A stretch of 64,000 bases of DNA from Ruminococcus sp. (GCA_017529875.1 JAFXNC010000050.1:23284-87283), one strand, 5' to 3'. Counted from the stretch's first letter, positions 7,689-18,072 are shown. The notes: generated from the sequence alone by a model not told the origin. Program-made: numbers and translations.

Positions 7689-8601
7689 ATGAAACACAGG
7701 ACCAGACGCTTTGCGGGCATCCTGACCGCAGTGGCCCTCGCGGTCGGGCAGTTACCCGCCGTGGGCGGCATCATCACCGGCAGTGCCGCAACTATCGACC
7801 TGAAAGGCCGCGGCACCTGTAATTCCCCTTTCCTCGTCAGCTCGGCGGAGGATCTTAAATTGATCTCCTCGCTGGTAAAACAGGGATAATCTTTGCAGAG
7901 CCGCTATTTTCAGCTGACCGATGACATTGATATGACGGATGAGCATAACTTTACCCCTATCGGCGGTATGAAGGGCGCTTTCGGCGGCGTCTTTGACGGC
8001 AATGACCACACGATCTGCAACCTGCAGGTGGACAACAGCGACAGCGACTTCGGCTCCGGCCTTTTCGGCGCGGTGGTCGGAACGGTCTGCAACCTTAAAG
8101 TCACCGGCACCGTTTTCGGCGGAGAGAATACCGGCGGTCGGCGTTCTCAGCGGCGGTAACATCGAGAAGTGCTGCAACACCGGTTCGCCTGTCGGCCCGG
8201 ATTATGTAGGCGGTATCGCAGGCGTTGCTATGAGCAACAAGGATCCGCAGACCAAAAATATAATAAGCACCGCCAGCGTCACACTGTGCAAAAACGTCAG
8301 CTCTGTGACCGCCCACGGCGGCTATGCAGGCGGTATCGCAGGACGCATCAATTCCAAGAACGGAAGCGTCATCTCCAACTGCTACAACAGAGGCATCAGT
8401 ATCCGCGGCAATATCACGACCTATGACGGTCAGTTCACCCCCGGCAGCATTGCCAGCGTCCTGATCGCTCCCCCGGCTTGGGACGATCCCGGAAAACACA
8501 CCGCGACCTTTAAGATCTGGGGCGAGATCGACGGCAACGGCAAGATCAACATGAGGGACTATTCTGCTTTGCAGAAACTGCTGCTCAAATCTACCAGGTA
8601 A
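7689..8601 (+). pseudogene. Broken secreted GLUG-repeat protein with a half dockerin
   Basis: The frame opens with a signal peptide (MKHRTRRFAGILTAVALAVG, cleavage near GSAA), then a TAA at 7887-7889 interrupts it. The same frame continues after the stop (LQSRYFQLTDDIDMTD, GAFGGVFDGNDHTICNL, GLFGAV) and then shifts near 8135-8140 into a second frame carrying IEKCCNTG, YVGGIAGVA, GGYAGGIAGR and ISNCYNRG. These are GLUG-type beta-solenoid repeats of surface adhesins. The end carries only one dockerin calcium loop (DGNGKINMRDYSALQKLLL) where two are normal, so an internal deletion is likely as well. One stop plus one frameshift could be sequencing errors, but the missing dockerin half argues for real decay. 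Confidence 0.8.
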
Positions 8602-8622
8602 CTCCCGATCCCTCCTTAAAGA

Positions 8623-8650
8623 GCGCCGTAAACTCCTTTGTTTGCGGCGC
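8623..8650 (+). terminator. Hairpin after the GLUG-dockerin pseudogene
   Basis: Eleven-bp stem with one G-T pair (8623-8633 with 8640-8650); only a weak T run follows (TTGTGCG), so it may be a leaky terminator just ahead of the STAS gene. Confidence 0.45.
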
Positions 8651-8675
8651 TTGTGCGTATGAAAGGAGCATGAAA

Positions 8676-9854
8676 ATGAAATCTGTAAAAAACAACAACA
8701 CCCTGACGGTCTTCCCGGAGGGGCGAATCGACACCAACAACGCCCCGAAGGTGGAGGCGGAGCTCATGGAGGCGGTGAAGGCCGCTCCCGGCTGCGAGCT
8801 GGTCATTGACGCGGATAAGCTCAAATACATCTCCAGCGCAGGGCTGAGGGTGCTCATGAAGCTGCGCAAGCTCTGCGGCGGCAGCATGAGCATAGTCAAC
8901 GTCTCCCCGGAGGTGTACGATGTCTTCGACGTCACCGGCTTCACAGAGATGATGCGGGTGGAGAAGCGTTTCCGGGAGCTCTCGGTGGAGGGCTGCGAGG
9001 TGATAGGCAGGGGCTTTGTCGGCACCGTCTACCGCATTGACGAGGAGACCATAGTCAAGGTCTACAACTCCCCGGACAGCCTCCCCATGATACGCAACGA
9101 GCAGCGCCTTGCCAAGAAGGCCTTTGTCAAGGGCGTACCTACGGCTATCCCCTACGATATAGTCAGGGTGGGGGACAAGCTGGGGACGGTGTTCGAGCTG
9201 CTCAACGCAGGCACCTTCAACGATATCCTGATAAAGGAGCCGGAGCGTTTCGAGGAGGTGCTGGATATGTACGCGGGAGCCTTTAAGACCATCCACGGCG
9301 TCGAGATGGACCCCGGCACCATGCCCATGGCCCGGGACAACGCCCTTGAATGGCTGCTGGCGCTGGAGGACTATCTGCCCCGGGAGCAGCTGGACAGATT
9401 CAGAGCACTGCTTTCGGCGATGCCCGACGATCTGCGGATAATCCACGGAGATATGCAGATGAAGAACATCATGCTGGTGGGGGACGAGCCCATGCTCATT
9501 GACATGGATACTCTGTCCACCGGGCAGCCGGTCTTCGACCTGCAAGGGGTATATGTGACTTATGTGGCCTTCCCGGAGGACGAGCCGGGCAATCTGCGCA
9601 GCTTTCTCGGCATCCCCGACGAGCTGGGCGGGAAGATCTGGCAGGGGGTCATCAGGAGGTATTTCCCGGAGGCAGGGGAGGATGAGCTGACAGGGATCTG
9701 CGAGAAGATCATGCTCACCGGCACTGTAAGATTTCTGTACCTGGTGGTATCGTCCCCGGGGCTGAGGGACACAGAGCTGGGGGCAAAGCGCATAGCCCGC
9801 GCCCGGGAGAGGATAGCTCAGCTGCTGCCGAAGGTCAGCGACCTGCTGCTTTGA
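8676..9854 (+). CDS. STAS domain fused to an aminoglycoside-phosphotransferase-like kinase
   Basis: 392 residues from ATG 8676, which has AAGGAG at proper spacing; the ATG at 8670 is only one base from that site. Residues 1-105 are an anti-sigma-antagonist type STAS domain (FPEGRIDTNNAP, ISSAGLRVLMKL, with the regulatory Ser of the SSAG motif). Residues 110-392 are an APH/choline-kinase fold: glycine loop GRGFVGTVYRI, lysine in IVKVYN, catalytic loop IIHGDMQMKNIML and metal site LIDMD. This fused architecture is known from anaerobes as TIGR02172. The kinase half may phosphorylate a small molecule or a protein; the target is unknown. No sigma or anti-sigma gene adjoins. Confidence 0.85.
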   Translation: MKSVKNNNTLTVFPEGRIDTNNAPKVEAELMEAVKAAPGCELVIDADKLKYISSAGLRVLMKLRKLCGGSMSIVNVSPEVYDVFDVTGFTEMMRVEKRFRELSVEGCEVIGRGFVGTVYRIDEETIVKVYNSPDSLPMIRNEQRLAKKAFVKGVPTAIPYDIVRVGDKLGTVFELLNAGTFNDILIKEPERFEEVLDMYAGAFKTIHGVEMDPGTMPMARDNALEWLLALEDYLPREQLDRFRALLSAMPDDLRIIHGDMQMKNIMLVGDEPMLIDMDTLSTGQPVFDLQGVYVTYVAFPEDEPGNLRSFLGIPDELGGKIWQGVIRRYFPEAGEDELTGICEKIMLTGTVRFLYLVVSSPGLRDTELGAKRIARARERIAQLLPKVSDLLL

Positions 9855-9864
9855 TACGCATAAC

Positions 9865-9903
9865 AAAAAGCCCGGAAGGCTTGAAGCTTTCCGGGCTCGT
9901 TTT
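9865..9903. terminator. Bidirectional terminator
   Basis: Stem of about 12 bp (9869-9880 with 9886-9897) flanked by AAAAA on the left and TTTT on the right, so it can end both the STAS-kinase gene (plus) and groEL (minus). Confidence 0.85.
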
Positions 9904-9923
9904 ATCTGTCTTTGTTACGGGGA

Positions 9924-11567
<1,644 letters not shown>

Positions 11568-11582
11568 TCAGTCCTTTCTCTA

Positions 11583-11858
<276 letters not shown>

Positions 11859-11913
11859 CTATCCACTCCTTTTATAATAATAAACTCGTTTTAGCAGATG
11901 AGGCGTTCAAGTG

Positions 11914-11940
11914 TTAGCACTCAACGCCTCCGAGTGCTAA
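11914..11940. promoter_or_regulatory. CIRCE operator (HrcA binding site)
   Basis: Perfect TTAGCACTC, 9-bp spacer, GAGTGCTAA, the canonical CIRCE. It lies between the groES promoter and start codon, where HrcA bound to it blocks transcription until heat shock. Confidence 0.98.
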
Positions 11941-11945
11941 GTACT

Positions 11946-11973
11946 ATTATAATACATTTTTCCGAAAATGCAA
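11946..11973 (-). promoter_or_regulatory. Promoter of groES-groEL
   Basis: Minus strand TTGCAT (11968-11973), 16-bp spacer, TATAAT (11946-11951), directly before the CIRCE. Confidence 0.75.
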
Positions 11974-12066
11974 GGGGAATCACGCGGTTTTCACAATTTT
12001 CGTCGATGTGTACAACACCGGCATGGCTTGTATGGCAAGTATAGCCATATTACACAAACCGTCGCG

Positions 12067-12948
12067 TCAGCCCGGAAGGCCTTCGCTGCTCATGCAGCTG
12101 CGGAAGAACGCAAGCTCCTCCTCGTTGGCGAGGCGGCCGGTCTTGCTTTTGATGTCGCAGTGGAAAACGTGGGGCGGCTTGTCGGTATCGTCGCCGTAGA
12201 CCTTGCTGACATAGCGCACGCCCTTTTCCTCCAGCACCGGGATGATGTGCTGAGGCTCGCTGAGCAGGAAATCCCCCGTAGACGTCAGGATAAAACTGGG
12301 CGGAAAGCTTTCGGTGATGTTCTCCCTGATGTAAAGCAGCGGCAGAAGCTCCTGTACCCTGTCCTCCGGCAGCAGGACTCTGGTGAGCTGCTCGTCGGTC
12401 TCGGTGGTGTAAAAGCCGCAGTTGAGCCCTATGCCCCGGAGCTTCAGCCCCTCGGGAGGCTTCACGGGGAACCGTGCCGCGTAGTCCGGGTTGGTCAGGA
12501 CATTGGCGTAGATCGCCAGTCCCATGCCGCCTGCCGAATCCCCCACGGCGAAGATGCTGTCGGTGTCGAAGCCGAAACATTCCGCGTTGTCCAGGATGTA
12601 CTCGAAAACGGTATTGATGTCCTCGAACTGGGCAGGGAACCGGTTTTCCGGCGCCAGCCTGTATGAGGGGTTCACCACGGCAAAGCCCTTCTGCGCTAAG
12701 TGCATACAGTACCAGCGGTAGGTGAGCTTGGTGCCGTAGACCCATGCACCGCCGTGAAAGCTGACTATCACAGGGAGCTTGCCGGAGGCGTTGACGGGGC
12801 GGCAGATGTCCATGAGGTTCCACTCCCCGGCGTCGCCGTAGCGGATATCGTCAAAGAACTCCACATCCTCCGGCTCAGTCAGTCCGGCATCCCTGTCGGC
12901 ATCGGCTTTGGTACACATCTCTCTGAACTGTTCAACATTTATATCCAT
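12067..12948 (-). CDS. Alpha/beta hydrolase, HSL-type esterase/lipase
   Basis: 293 residues from ATG 12948, which has AAAGGAGG upstream; the open frame reaches back to 12993 without a ribosome site. Oxyanion-hole motif SFHGGAWVYG near residues 64-73 and nucleophile elbow AVGDSAGGMG near 139-148 place it in the hormone-sensitive-lipase family. An acidic residue in STGDFLL and a histidine in HVFHCD near the C-terminus can complete the triad. No signal peptide, so a cytoplasmic carboxylesterase is likely. Monocistronic, with its own promoter. Confidence 0.9.
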   Translation of the reverse strand: MDINVEQFREMCTKADADRDAGLTEPEDVEFFDDIRYGDAGEWNLMDICRPVNASGKLPVIVSFHGGAWVYGTKLTYRWYCMHLAQKGFAVVNPSYRLAPENRFPAQFEDINTVFEYILDNAECFGFDTDSIFAVGDSAGGMGLAIYANVLTNPDYAARFPVKPPEGLKLRGIGLNCGFYTTETDEQLTRVLLPEDRVQELLPLLYIRENITESFPPSFILTSTGDFLLSEPQHIIPVLEEKGVRYVSKVYGDDTDKPPHVFHCDIKSKTGRLANEEELAFFRSCMSSEGLPG

Positions 12949-12981
12949 GGCTGATCCTCCTTTACGCAGTGTGCTGTTGTT

Positions 12982-13010
12982 ATTATAGCACAAAATATGA
13001 CTATTGGCAA
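12982..13010 (-). promoter_or_regulatory. Promoter of the esterase gene
   Basis: Minus strand TTGCCA (13005-13010), 17-bp spacer, TATAAT (12982-12987). Confidence 0.7.
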
Positions 13011-13016
13011 TAGGTG

Positions 13017-13110
13017 CAGAGCGCCGGAAAGCTTACCTTTGAAGAAATCGCAAAATCTTTGGCCTTTCTGTGGACGAAGTCAAAGCCCTCGCTGAGGGGC
13101 AGACGGCATA
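13017..13110 (+). pseudogene. Relic of the C-terminus of an Rpn-type PD-(D/E)XK nuclease
   Basis: Reads GKLTFEEIAKS, then after loss of about one T in the T run near 13057 continues FGLSVDEVKALAEGQTA and stops at 13108-13110. The pattern L-x-x-E-E-I-A-x-x-x-G-L-S-x-x-E-V-x-x-L is the usual tail of the Rpn/transposase-like PD-(D/E)XK nucleases that are common in gut Firmicutes. The rest of the gene is missing, while a terminator hairpin right after it survives. Confidence 0.6.
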
Positions 13111-13118
13111 ACAGGATA

Positions 13119-13142
13119 GGGGGCTGCTGCAGCCCCTTTTTT
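13119..13142 (+). terminator. Terminator of the nuclease relic
   Basis: GGGGCTG / CAGCCCC stem with a 3-nt loop, followed by TTTTTT at about 13137-13142, just after the relic. Confidence 0.8.
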
Positions 13143-13158
13143 GTCTGCCCCGGGCGAG

Positions 13159-13187
13159 TTGATTTTTTCTGCCCGATATGATATAAT
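13159..13187 (+). promoter_or_regulatory. Promoter of the DNA methyltransferase
   Basis: TTGATT (13159-13164), 17-bp spacer, TATAAT (13182-13187), about 50 bp before the start codon. Confidence 0.75.
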
Positions 13188-13235
13188 ATCCCTACGGCCG
13201 GAGGATCGGCTCATCAATGAAAGGGGGGAAGTGCT

Positions 13236-15206
13236 TTGTCAGTTTCAGATGTACCCATGACCGTAGCTGAGGTCAGCAGGGCGCTTTCGGTGTCGGCGGC
13301 TACGCTGCGCAACTGGATCCGCCTGGGGAAGATAACCCCCGACGCCGGGGAGCAGCTATTCAGCCGGGAGTATGTCAGCGCATACGCCGAGCAGCTGCGC
13401 TCGGAGGAAAGCACCCGCCTCAAAAGCCGCCGCAACAAAAAAGGCACCTCCGGCAGGGTGCTTTACAAGAACTACGTCCGCTCGGAGGAAAACCGAAGGC
13501 TCGCCGCAGAGCTGCTGGAGTCGGGGCTCATTACCGGGCGGGGCGATCTGATGGCGGTGCTGGCGAACTTCGCCGTGCAGCTGTATCATCAGAGCCGGGG
13601 CATCCCCTATACAGGCAACGATCTGCTGTCAGACTACCTGTCCGGGCACGCAGGCGAAGACTTTCATATCCTCGTCACCGGGCTGCTGGGAGGCGTCCTC
13701 CCCGACAGCGATACCGTGACAAGGCTCGCCCCCGCCCTGAACGCCGGCATACGCTTTGTCCGGGGGGAAGACTCCCTGGGGTTTATCTATATCTCGCTGC
13801 GGGATATCGGGCAGCGCAAGAGCGCCGGCGCCTACTATACCCCGGAGGACGCGGTGGACGAGCTGATAGATCTGCTCTGCGGGGAGGGAGACCTGTCCGG
13901 CAAGACGGTCTGTGATCCCTGCTGCGGTACGGGCAACTTCCTGCTGCGGCTTGCCGCCCGCGGGACCGGCTGTCAGCTCTACGGTCAGGATATCGACCCG
14001 GTGAGCGCCGCCCTGACCCGGATAAACCTCGCCCTCACCGACCCGGCGCTTTCCGCGGAGGACATCTGCGCCCGCATAACCTCCGGCGATTCTCTGACCG
14101 GCGACCCCGGCAGGAGCTATGACGTGATACTCGGCAATCCCCCCTGGGGCAGCGACCTCCCGGAGGCCGAGATCTCTGCCTGCTGCGGAAAGCTCGTGAC
14201 GGCCTCGGACAGGAACCCTGAGATCTACGACCTCTTTACCGAAAAAGCCCTGACCATGCTCTCCCCCGGAGGGGTGCTGGCATTCGTGCTGCCGGAGGCC
14301 ATACTCAGCGTAGCCTCCCATGACACGGTGAGAAGGCTCATGACAGAACGCTGCTCGTTCCGGTTTGTATCTTACCTCGGCAACGTCTTCCCGGGAGTGC
14401 AGTGCCCCTCGGTGATACTGGGCATCATGCCGGACAGCATACCCACATCAGCCGGCTGCCGGGTGAGACGGGGAAAGGAAAGCTATGTCATCTCCCAAAA
14501 CAGGAGCTTCGAGGTCGGCGTGATATCCCTTAACATCTCCGATCAGGAAAACGAGATCATCAAGGCCATGGACAGCGTCCCCGATGCGGTGTATCTCAAA
14601 GGCAGCGCCAAGTTCGCTCTGGGCATCGTCACCGGCAGCAACAAGGAGCTTGTGCTCAAAGAGCGGCAGGAGGGCTTTGAACCCGTCCTCAAGGGCAGGG
14701 ACATCACAAGATACGGCATCACCCCCCCGGATAACTTCATCCGCTTCACGCCGGAGCGCTTTCAGCAGGTGGCTCCCACAGAGCTTTACAGGGCAAAGGA
14801 AAAGCTGCTCTACCGGTTCATCTGTGAGGTGCCGGTGTTCGCCTACGATGACGGTCAGCGGCTCACCCTCAACAGCTGCAATATCCTGATACCCCAGATC
14901 GAGGGGCTGAGCATGAAGTACGTGCTGGCGGTGCTCAATTCCGGCGCTGCGGCCTTCTACATCAACCGGAGATTCCGTTCGGTGAAGCTGCTGCGCTCCC
15001 ACATCGAGCAGCTGCCCATACCTGCGGTGCCGGTGGATATACAAAAACGCATCGCAGAAAAAACAGACCGCATCATGCTCTCGAAGGAGAACAAACGCAG
15101 TCTGTACGATGAGCTTGACCGTGAGATCACAAGGCTCTACGGCCTGATGCCGGAGCAGGCTCAGATCATAGAGAGGTTCAAGGGGGAGCGGAACCTATTT
15201 CTTTGA
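13236..15206 (+). CDS. Solitary N6-adenine DNA methyltransferase with N-terminal helix-turn-helix
   Basis: 656 residues from TTG 13236 with AGGGGGG 7 bp upstream; ATG at 13257 is an alternative. Residues 8-60 are a MerR/excisionase-like HTH (TVAEVSRALSVSAATLRNWI). Residues about 195-390 hold the methyltransferase core: AGAYYTPEDAVDEL (motif X), VCDPCCGTGNFLL (motif I, SAM) and the catalytic ILGNPPWGSDLP (motif IV). The C-terminal 250 residues resemble the TaqI/Eco57I target-recognition domain (LKGRDITRYGI, LIPQIEG, SVKLLRSHIEQLPIP). No PD-(D/E)XK nuclease motif is seen, and no restriction gene adjoins, so it looks like an orphan epigenetic enzyme rather than a complete restriction system. The target sequence is unknown. 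Confidence 0.88.
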   Translation: MSVSDVPMTVAEVSRALSVSAATLRNWIRLGKITPDAGEQLFSREYVSAYAEQLRSEESTRLKSRRNKKGTSGRVLYKNYVRSEENRRLAAELLESGLITGRGDLMAVLANFAVQLYHQSRGIPYTGNDLLSDYLSGHAGEDFHILVTGLLGGVLPDSDTVTRLAPALNAGIRFVRGEDSLGFIYISLRDIGQRKSAGAYYTPEDAVDELIDLLCGEGDLSGKTVCDPCCGTGNFLLRLAARGTGCQLYGQDIDPVSAALTRINLALTDPALSAEDICARITSGDSLTGDPGRSYDVILGNPPWGSDLPEAEISACCGKLVTASDRNPEIYDLFTEKALTMLSPGGVLAFVLPEAILSVASHDTVRRLMTERCSFRFVSYLGNVFPGVQCPSVILGIMPDSIPTSAGCRVRRGKESYVISQNRSFEVGVISLNISDQENEIIKAMDSVPDAVYLKGSAKFALGIVTGSNKELVLKERQEGFEPVLKGRDITRYGITPPDNFIRFTPERFQQVAPTELYRAKEKLLYRFICEVPVFAYDDGQRLTLNSCNILIPQIEGLSMKYVLAVLNSGAAAFYINRRFRSVKLLRSHIEQLPIPAVPVDIQKRIAEKTDRIMLSKENKRSLYDELDREITRLYGLMPEQAQIIERFKGERNLFL

Positions 15207-15263
15207 GAACAGGTCGAAGGCCGTGCTGCCTGAGGGAAAGAGCAGCAGGTATTCCCACCACGA

Positions 15264-15557
15264 TCAGCACCGCGCACAGCCCGACCACAAAAAAGGAGGG
15301 CGCCCCCGCCGGGAGCGCCCCCCCATGCGGGGTAAGATAAGCTTGTAGTTGATGCCGTTGTAAATGGCATGATCCTTGGCAGCAGAGCTTTTGGTGCAGT
15401 TGAGGGTGAAGCCGGGGATGAGTTCGGAATAGCCTGTAGTTTCATCTGTCCAATGAGTATAGAATCCTATACCGCAATCCTGCATTTCAGTAACGCTGTC
15501 CGGGACAGTTATTAGAGGGGCACCGGGGGAGAACGGTTCAACGGAAATTGTAAACAA
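15264..15557 (-). pseudogene. Relic of a BspA-like leucine-rich-repeat surface protein
   Basis: Minus-strand reading gives LITVPDSVTEMQDCGIGFY, then IPGFTLNCTKSSAAKDHA and IYNGINYKLILP. This is the end of an LRR_5 (BspA/TpLRR) protein, in which a last repeat I-x-x-P-D-S-V-T-E-I is followed by a capping segment with the x-C-x-K-x-S-A-A-x-x-Y-A pattern. No start, signal peptide or further repeats remain; upstream sequence is the repeat element at 15576. A strong terminator still follows at 15289-15325, inside the nominal open frame, so the true coding end was probably near 15370. Confidence 0.6.
15289..15325 (-). terminator. Terminator behind the LRR relic
   Basis: On the minus strand GGGCGCTCCC pairs with GGGGGCGCCC and is followed by TCC and a run of seven T. 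It can also serve as a stop for transcripts arriving from the thioesterase side. Confidence 0.8.
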
Positions 15558-15575
15558 TTTATTAAGATACAGCTT

Positions 15576-15696
15576 AAAAGAATAAATAATAAAGAATAAT
15601 CAAGGTGTCCGCAAAGCGGACGATCTCTAAAAATCATCGCCGAAGGCGATACCTTAATTATTCTTTATTATTATTATTTCTTCTTTATTCTTTTTT
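15576..15696. repeat. Three-way-junction repeat, copy 2
   Basis: AAAGAATAAATAATAAAGAAT arm, closing AAGGT, hairpin GTCCGC-AAA-GCGGAC, hairpin ATCGCC-GAA-GGCGAT, closing ACCTT, and a T-rich arm of the complementary units. Same orientation as copy 3. The T-rich arm supplies the stop codon (15695-15697) of the thioesterase gene. Confidence 0.85.
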
Positions 15697-16405
15697 ACAG
15701 CCACAGGTATTCCACTGCTGCGCATACTGCTCCCTGCTCGTTGGAGAAGGTCATCACGCAGCCGCTGCCGGTCTCGTAAACCGTGGGCAGGATCAGCTCT
15801 CCCGGCACGAAGGAGGCCTTGTACTCGAACCTCATCCGGCTCACCTCCGCCCCTGCCGGGATGAGCTCGTCGGCAAGGTCGGCGTAACGGGCGTTGTTGA
15901 TGTGACCGTTGGTATCCGCCTGGCAGCGCAGCGCCCGGAAGGGCTCGCAGACTTTGCCGGGGGTCTCCGGGAGGTCGATCTTGCGGGGGGTGAGCTCCAT
16001 GTCCGCAGGCTCGCAGAGGGCGATGCGGTCGTTGACGTCCTTCGGGAGGTTAATGGGCTTGCGGGTGGAGGCGTGTACCAGAGTGGATACGAGGTACGAC
16101 CTCGCCCGGAGCTGTCCGCCCTCTCCAAGTATCACGGTGGTGCGGCGGCCGTATACCCGGCGGCTCTCGAAGATGCCGGTGCGGACGGTGAGCGTCTCCC
16201 GGTAGCGGGGCTGGGAGATGATGTCCACCTGCCGGTAGGCCACGTAAAGCAGCGCCTCGCCGCTTTTCATCATGGGGCCGATAGCCTCGTCGGTGCTCCG
16301 GGAAATGGTGCAGCAGTCCTGCATCATGTCTATTACGGCGCTGCGGCGCATATGGCTGTCAACGCCGAAGTGGCTGTAAAAGGTCTCTCTTGTTATCTCG
16401 GTCAT
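15695..16405 (-). CDS. Acyl-ACP thioesterase (FatA/PF01643 type)
   Basis: 236 residues. The second hot-dog domain has the diagnostic ADTNGHINNARYADLADE near residues 162-179 (D-x-N-x-H-V/I-N-N). The first domain carries ESRRVYGRRTTVI and RPINLPKDV-type segments as in bacterial acyl-ACP thioesterases. It releases fatty acids from acyl carrier protein in the cytoplasm. It overlaps the upstream membrane glycosyltransferase gene by 4 bp (ATGA) and is the second gene of a two-gene operon. The stop codon is supplied by the repeat at 15576-15696. Confidence 0.88.
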   Translation of the reverse strand: MTEITRETFYSHFGVDSHMRRSAVIDMMQDCCTISRSTDEAIGPMMKSGEALLYVAYRQVDIISQPRYRETLTVRTGIFESRRVYGRRTTVILGEGGQLRARSYLVSTLVHASTRKPINLPKDVNDRIALCEPADMELTPRKIDLPETPGKVCEPFRALRCQADTNGHINNARYADLADELIPAGAEVSRMRFEYKASFVPGELILPTVYETGSGCVMTFSNEQGAVCAAVEYLWL

Positions 16406-18072
16406 TGCGGTTTCCCCTTTCCGATGTATTCGTCCTTGAGGCGGTAGATCTGCACGCCCTCGGTCTGCGCCGAGAACTTGAAGAAACAGTTGCGCTCGAA
16501 GCTGGCCTCCAGGACGTACATCTCGTCAATATCCTTGTATGTCAGCTCCGGGAACACCGAGTTCAGAGGGCACTTGCAGAACATATACTCGGGGTAGCCG
16601 TACTCCCGCCAAAGGGCGAAGTTGCGTTCGTTGTCCTCCTCGGTGGTGATCTTGAAGGTGTTGAATAGATCGTCGTGGTGGGTTATGTTGAAGTTGTAGA
16701 ATATATTCGTATCAAAGTAGGGCGACAGCGCCGAACCGTCGGACTGCTCGTTGGAGAGGTTGCGGCGGTTCTCGGCGGCGTAGTAGTTGTCGGGGTCGAA
16801 GATCCTGTCGCCGCCTTTGTACTCGAAGAGCCAGTACATCATGATCGTATGTCCCTCGATGTCGTTGTCCTTGATGTACTGAGCCACGTCACGCATACCG
16901 TAGGGCTCCATGATATCGCTGACGGTGCAGTAGGCCGTCCAGCTCAGGGGCATCGCCGCCATGCCGATGACAGCCGCCTTCGCCAGCACCACGGTCAGCT
17001 TTGACTCCACCTTTGAGGTGATCTTGCGGAAGACCTCCGGAACGGCGGGCTCCTCGTCGTCGAGAATTATCCATACCGTGAACATCAGGAAGAAGGTGCT
17101 GATGCCGATATGGTTCCAGTACATATACTTGAATATGCCGAACAGCAAAAACATCAGGTAAGGCACCGAGAAGACTGCCAGCTTTTTGTTGCGCTTTGTG
17201 ACGAGTATCAGCACGACCCACAGCATGGCGCCGCCGATCATGGTGGTGATGAGGCCGCTCTCGGTCATCTTTATGGGCTCAAGGTCGATGTAGATGCCGA
17301 ACAGCGAGTCGATGGGGTAGACCAGCAGCATTTTCAGGTCGCTGAGCCTGTCGGTGAAGCCCACGTCCATGTTCATGTAGCGCACGTCGTCGGCGGGGAT
17401 TATGAGCAACACGGTGAATACCGCAAAGGCCAGTATACCCAGCAGCATATAGCAGCGCTTGTCCTTGAACAGCGAAGATACGCGCTTTTCGCGTATGGCG
17501 GCGGCGAAGATCTCCACTGTCCAGACGATGCACAGTCCCCCGGCCAGGATAAGGCCGTAGGCGTGGGAGGCGCAGAGCAGCAGCATGGGCAGCACATATC
17601 GCAGGGGCTTTTCGTTGCGCCTGCGGTAGCCGGCAGCCAGCAGCGTGAAGGCCAGCATCATCAGCGAGTAGGGGCGGCAGATCACCGCGGTCTGATAGAA
17701 GAAGAAAAATGTAAAGGGCATCACGCAGCGCACGATCTTCGGGAAGGGGGACTTGTAGAGTATGACCCATACTGCGGCGGCGCAGATCACCAGGTTCACG
17801 GCTTTGAGGGACAGCTCATAGGGCGCCCCCAGCTTGGCAAAGGGGGAGAGCAGCAGGCTCCACAGAGGGGGGTGCCCTTCGTAGTGACCCACCTCGAAGA
17901 TGATGTCGTGGAAGGAGGCGCTCCGGGCGATGCTCCAGGCCTGAGCCTCGTCGAACCAGGGCTCATGGAATATCCCGATGACGGCGACGCTGATCATATA
18001 CGCGATAAACACGATCAGCTCGGCTTTCCCGCGCTCCCGGGAGAGCAGCAGTTTTTTGGTTTCGGCTTTCAT
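16402..18072 (-). CDS. GT39/PMT-like membrane glycosyltransferase
   Basis: 556 residues from ATG 18072 (CCAAAGGAGC upstream); the open frame reaches 18228 but only by reading through repeat DNA. About 10-11 membrane segments. The first extracytoplasmic loop after membrane segment 1 has FHEPWFDEAQAWSIARSASF, an acidic DE motif as in the GT-C fold, and GHYEGHPPLWSLLLSP follows. The C-terminal 170 residues are soluble. GT-C enzymes transfer sugar from a polyprenyl carrier to a lipid, glycan or protein outside the membrane; the acceptor is unknown. Forms an operon with the thioesterase at 15695, with 4-bp overlap. Confidence 0.8.
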   Translation of the reverse strand: MKAETKKLLLSRERGKAELIVFIAYMISVAVIGIFHEPWFDEAQAWSIARSASFHDIIFEVGHYEGHPPLWSLLLSPFAKLGAPYELSLKAVNLVICAAAVWVILYKSPFPKIVRCVMPFTFFFFYQTAVICRPYSLMMLAFTLLAAGYRRRNEKPLRYVLPMLLLCASHAYGLILAGGLCIVWTVEIFAAAIREKRVSSLFKDKRCYMLLGILAFAVFTVLLIIPADDVRYMNMDVGFTDRLSDLKMLLVYPIDSLFGIYIDLEPIKMTESGLITTMIGGAMLWVVLILVTKRNKKLAVFSVPYLMFLLFGIFKYMYWNHIGISTFFLMFTVWIILDDEEPAVPEVFRKITSKVESKLTVVLAKAAVIGMAAMPLSWTAYCTVSDIMEPYGMRDVAQYIKDNDIEGHTIMMYWLFEYKGGDRIFDPDNYYAAENRRNLSNEQSDGSALSPYFDTNIFYNFNITHHDDLFNTFKITTEEDNERNFALWREYGYPEYMFCKCPLNSVFPELTYKDIDEMYVLEASFERNCFFKFSAQTEGVQIYRLKDEYIGKGKPQ

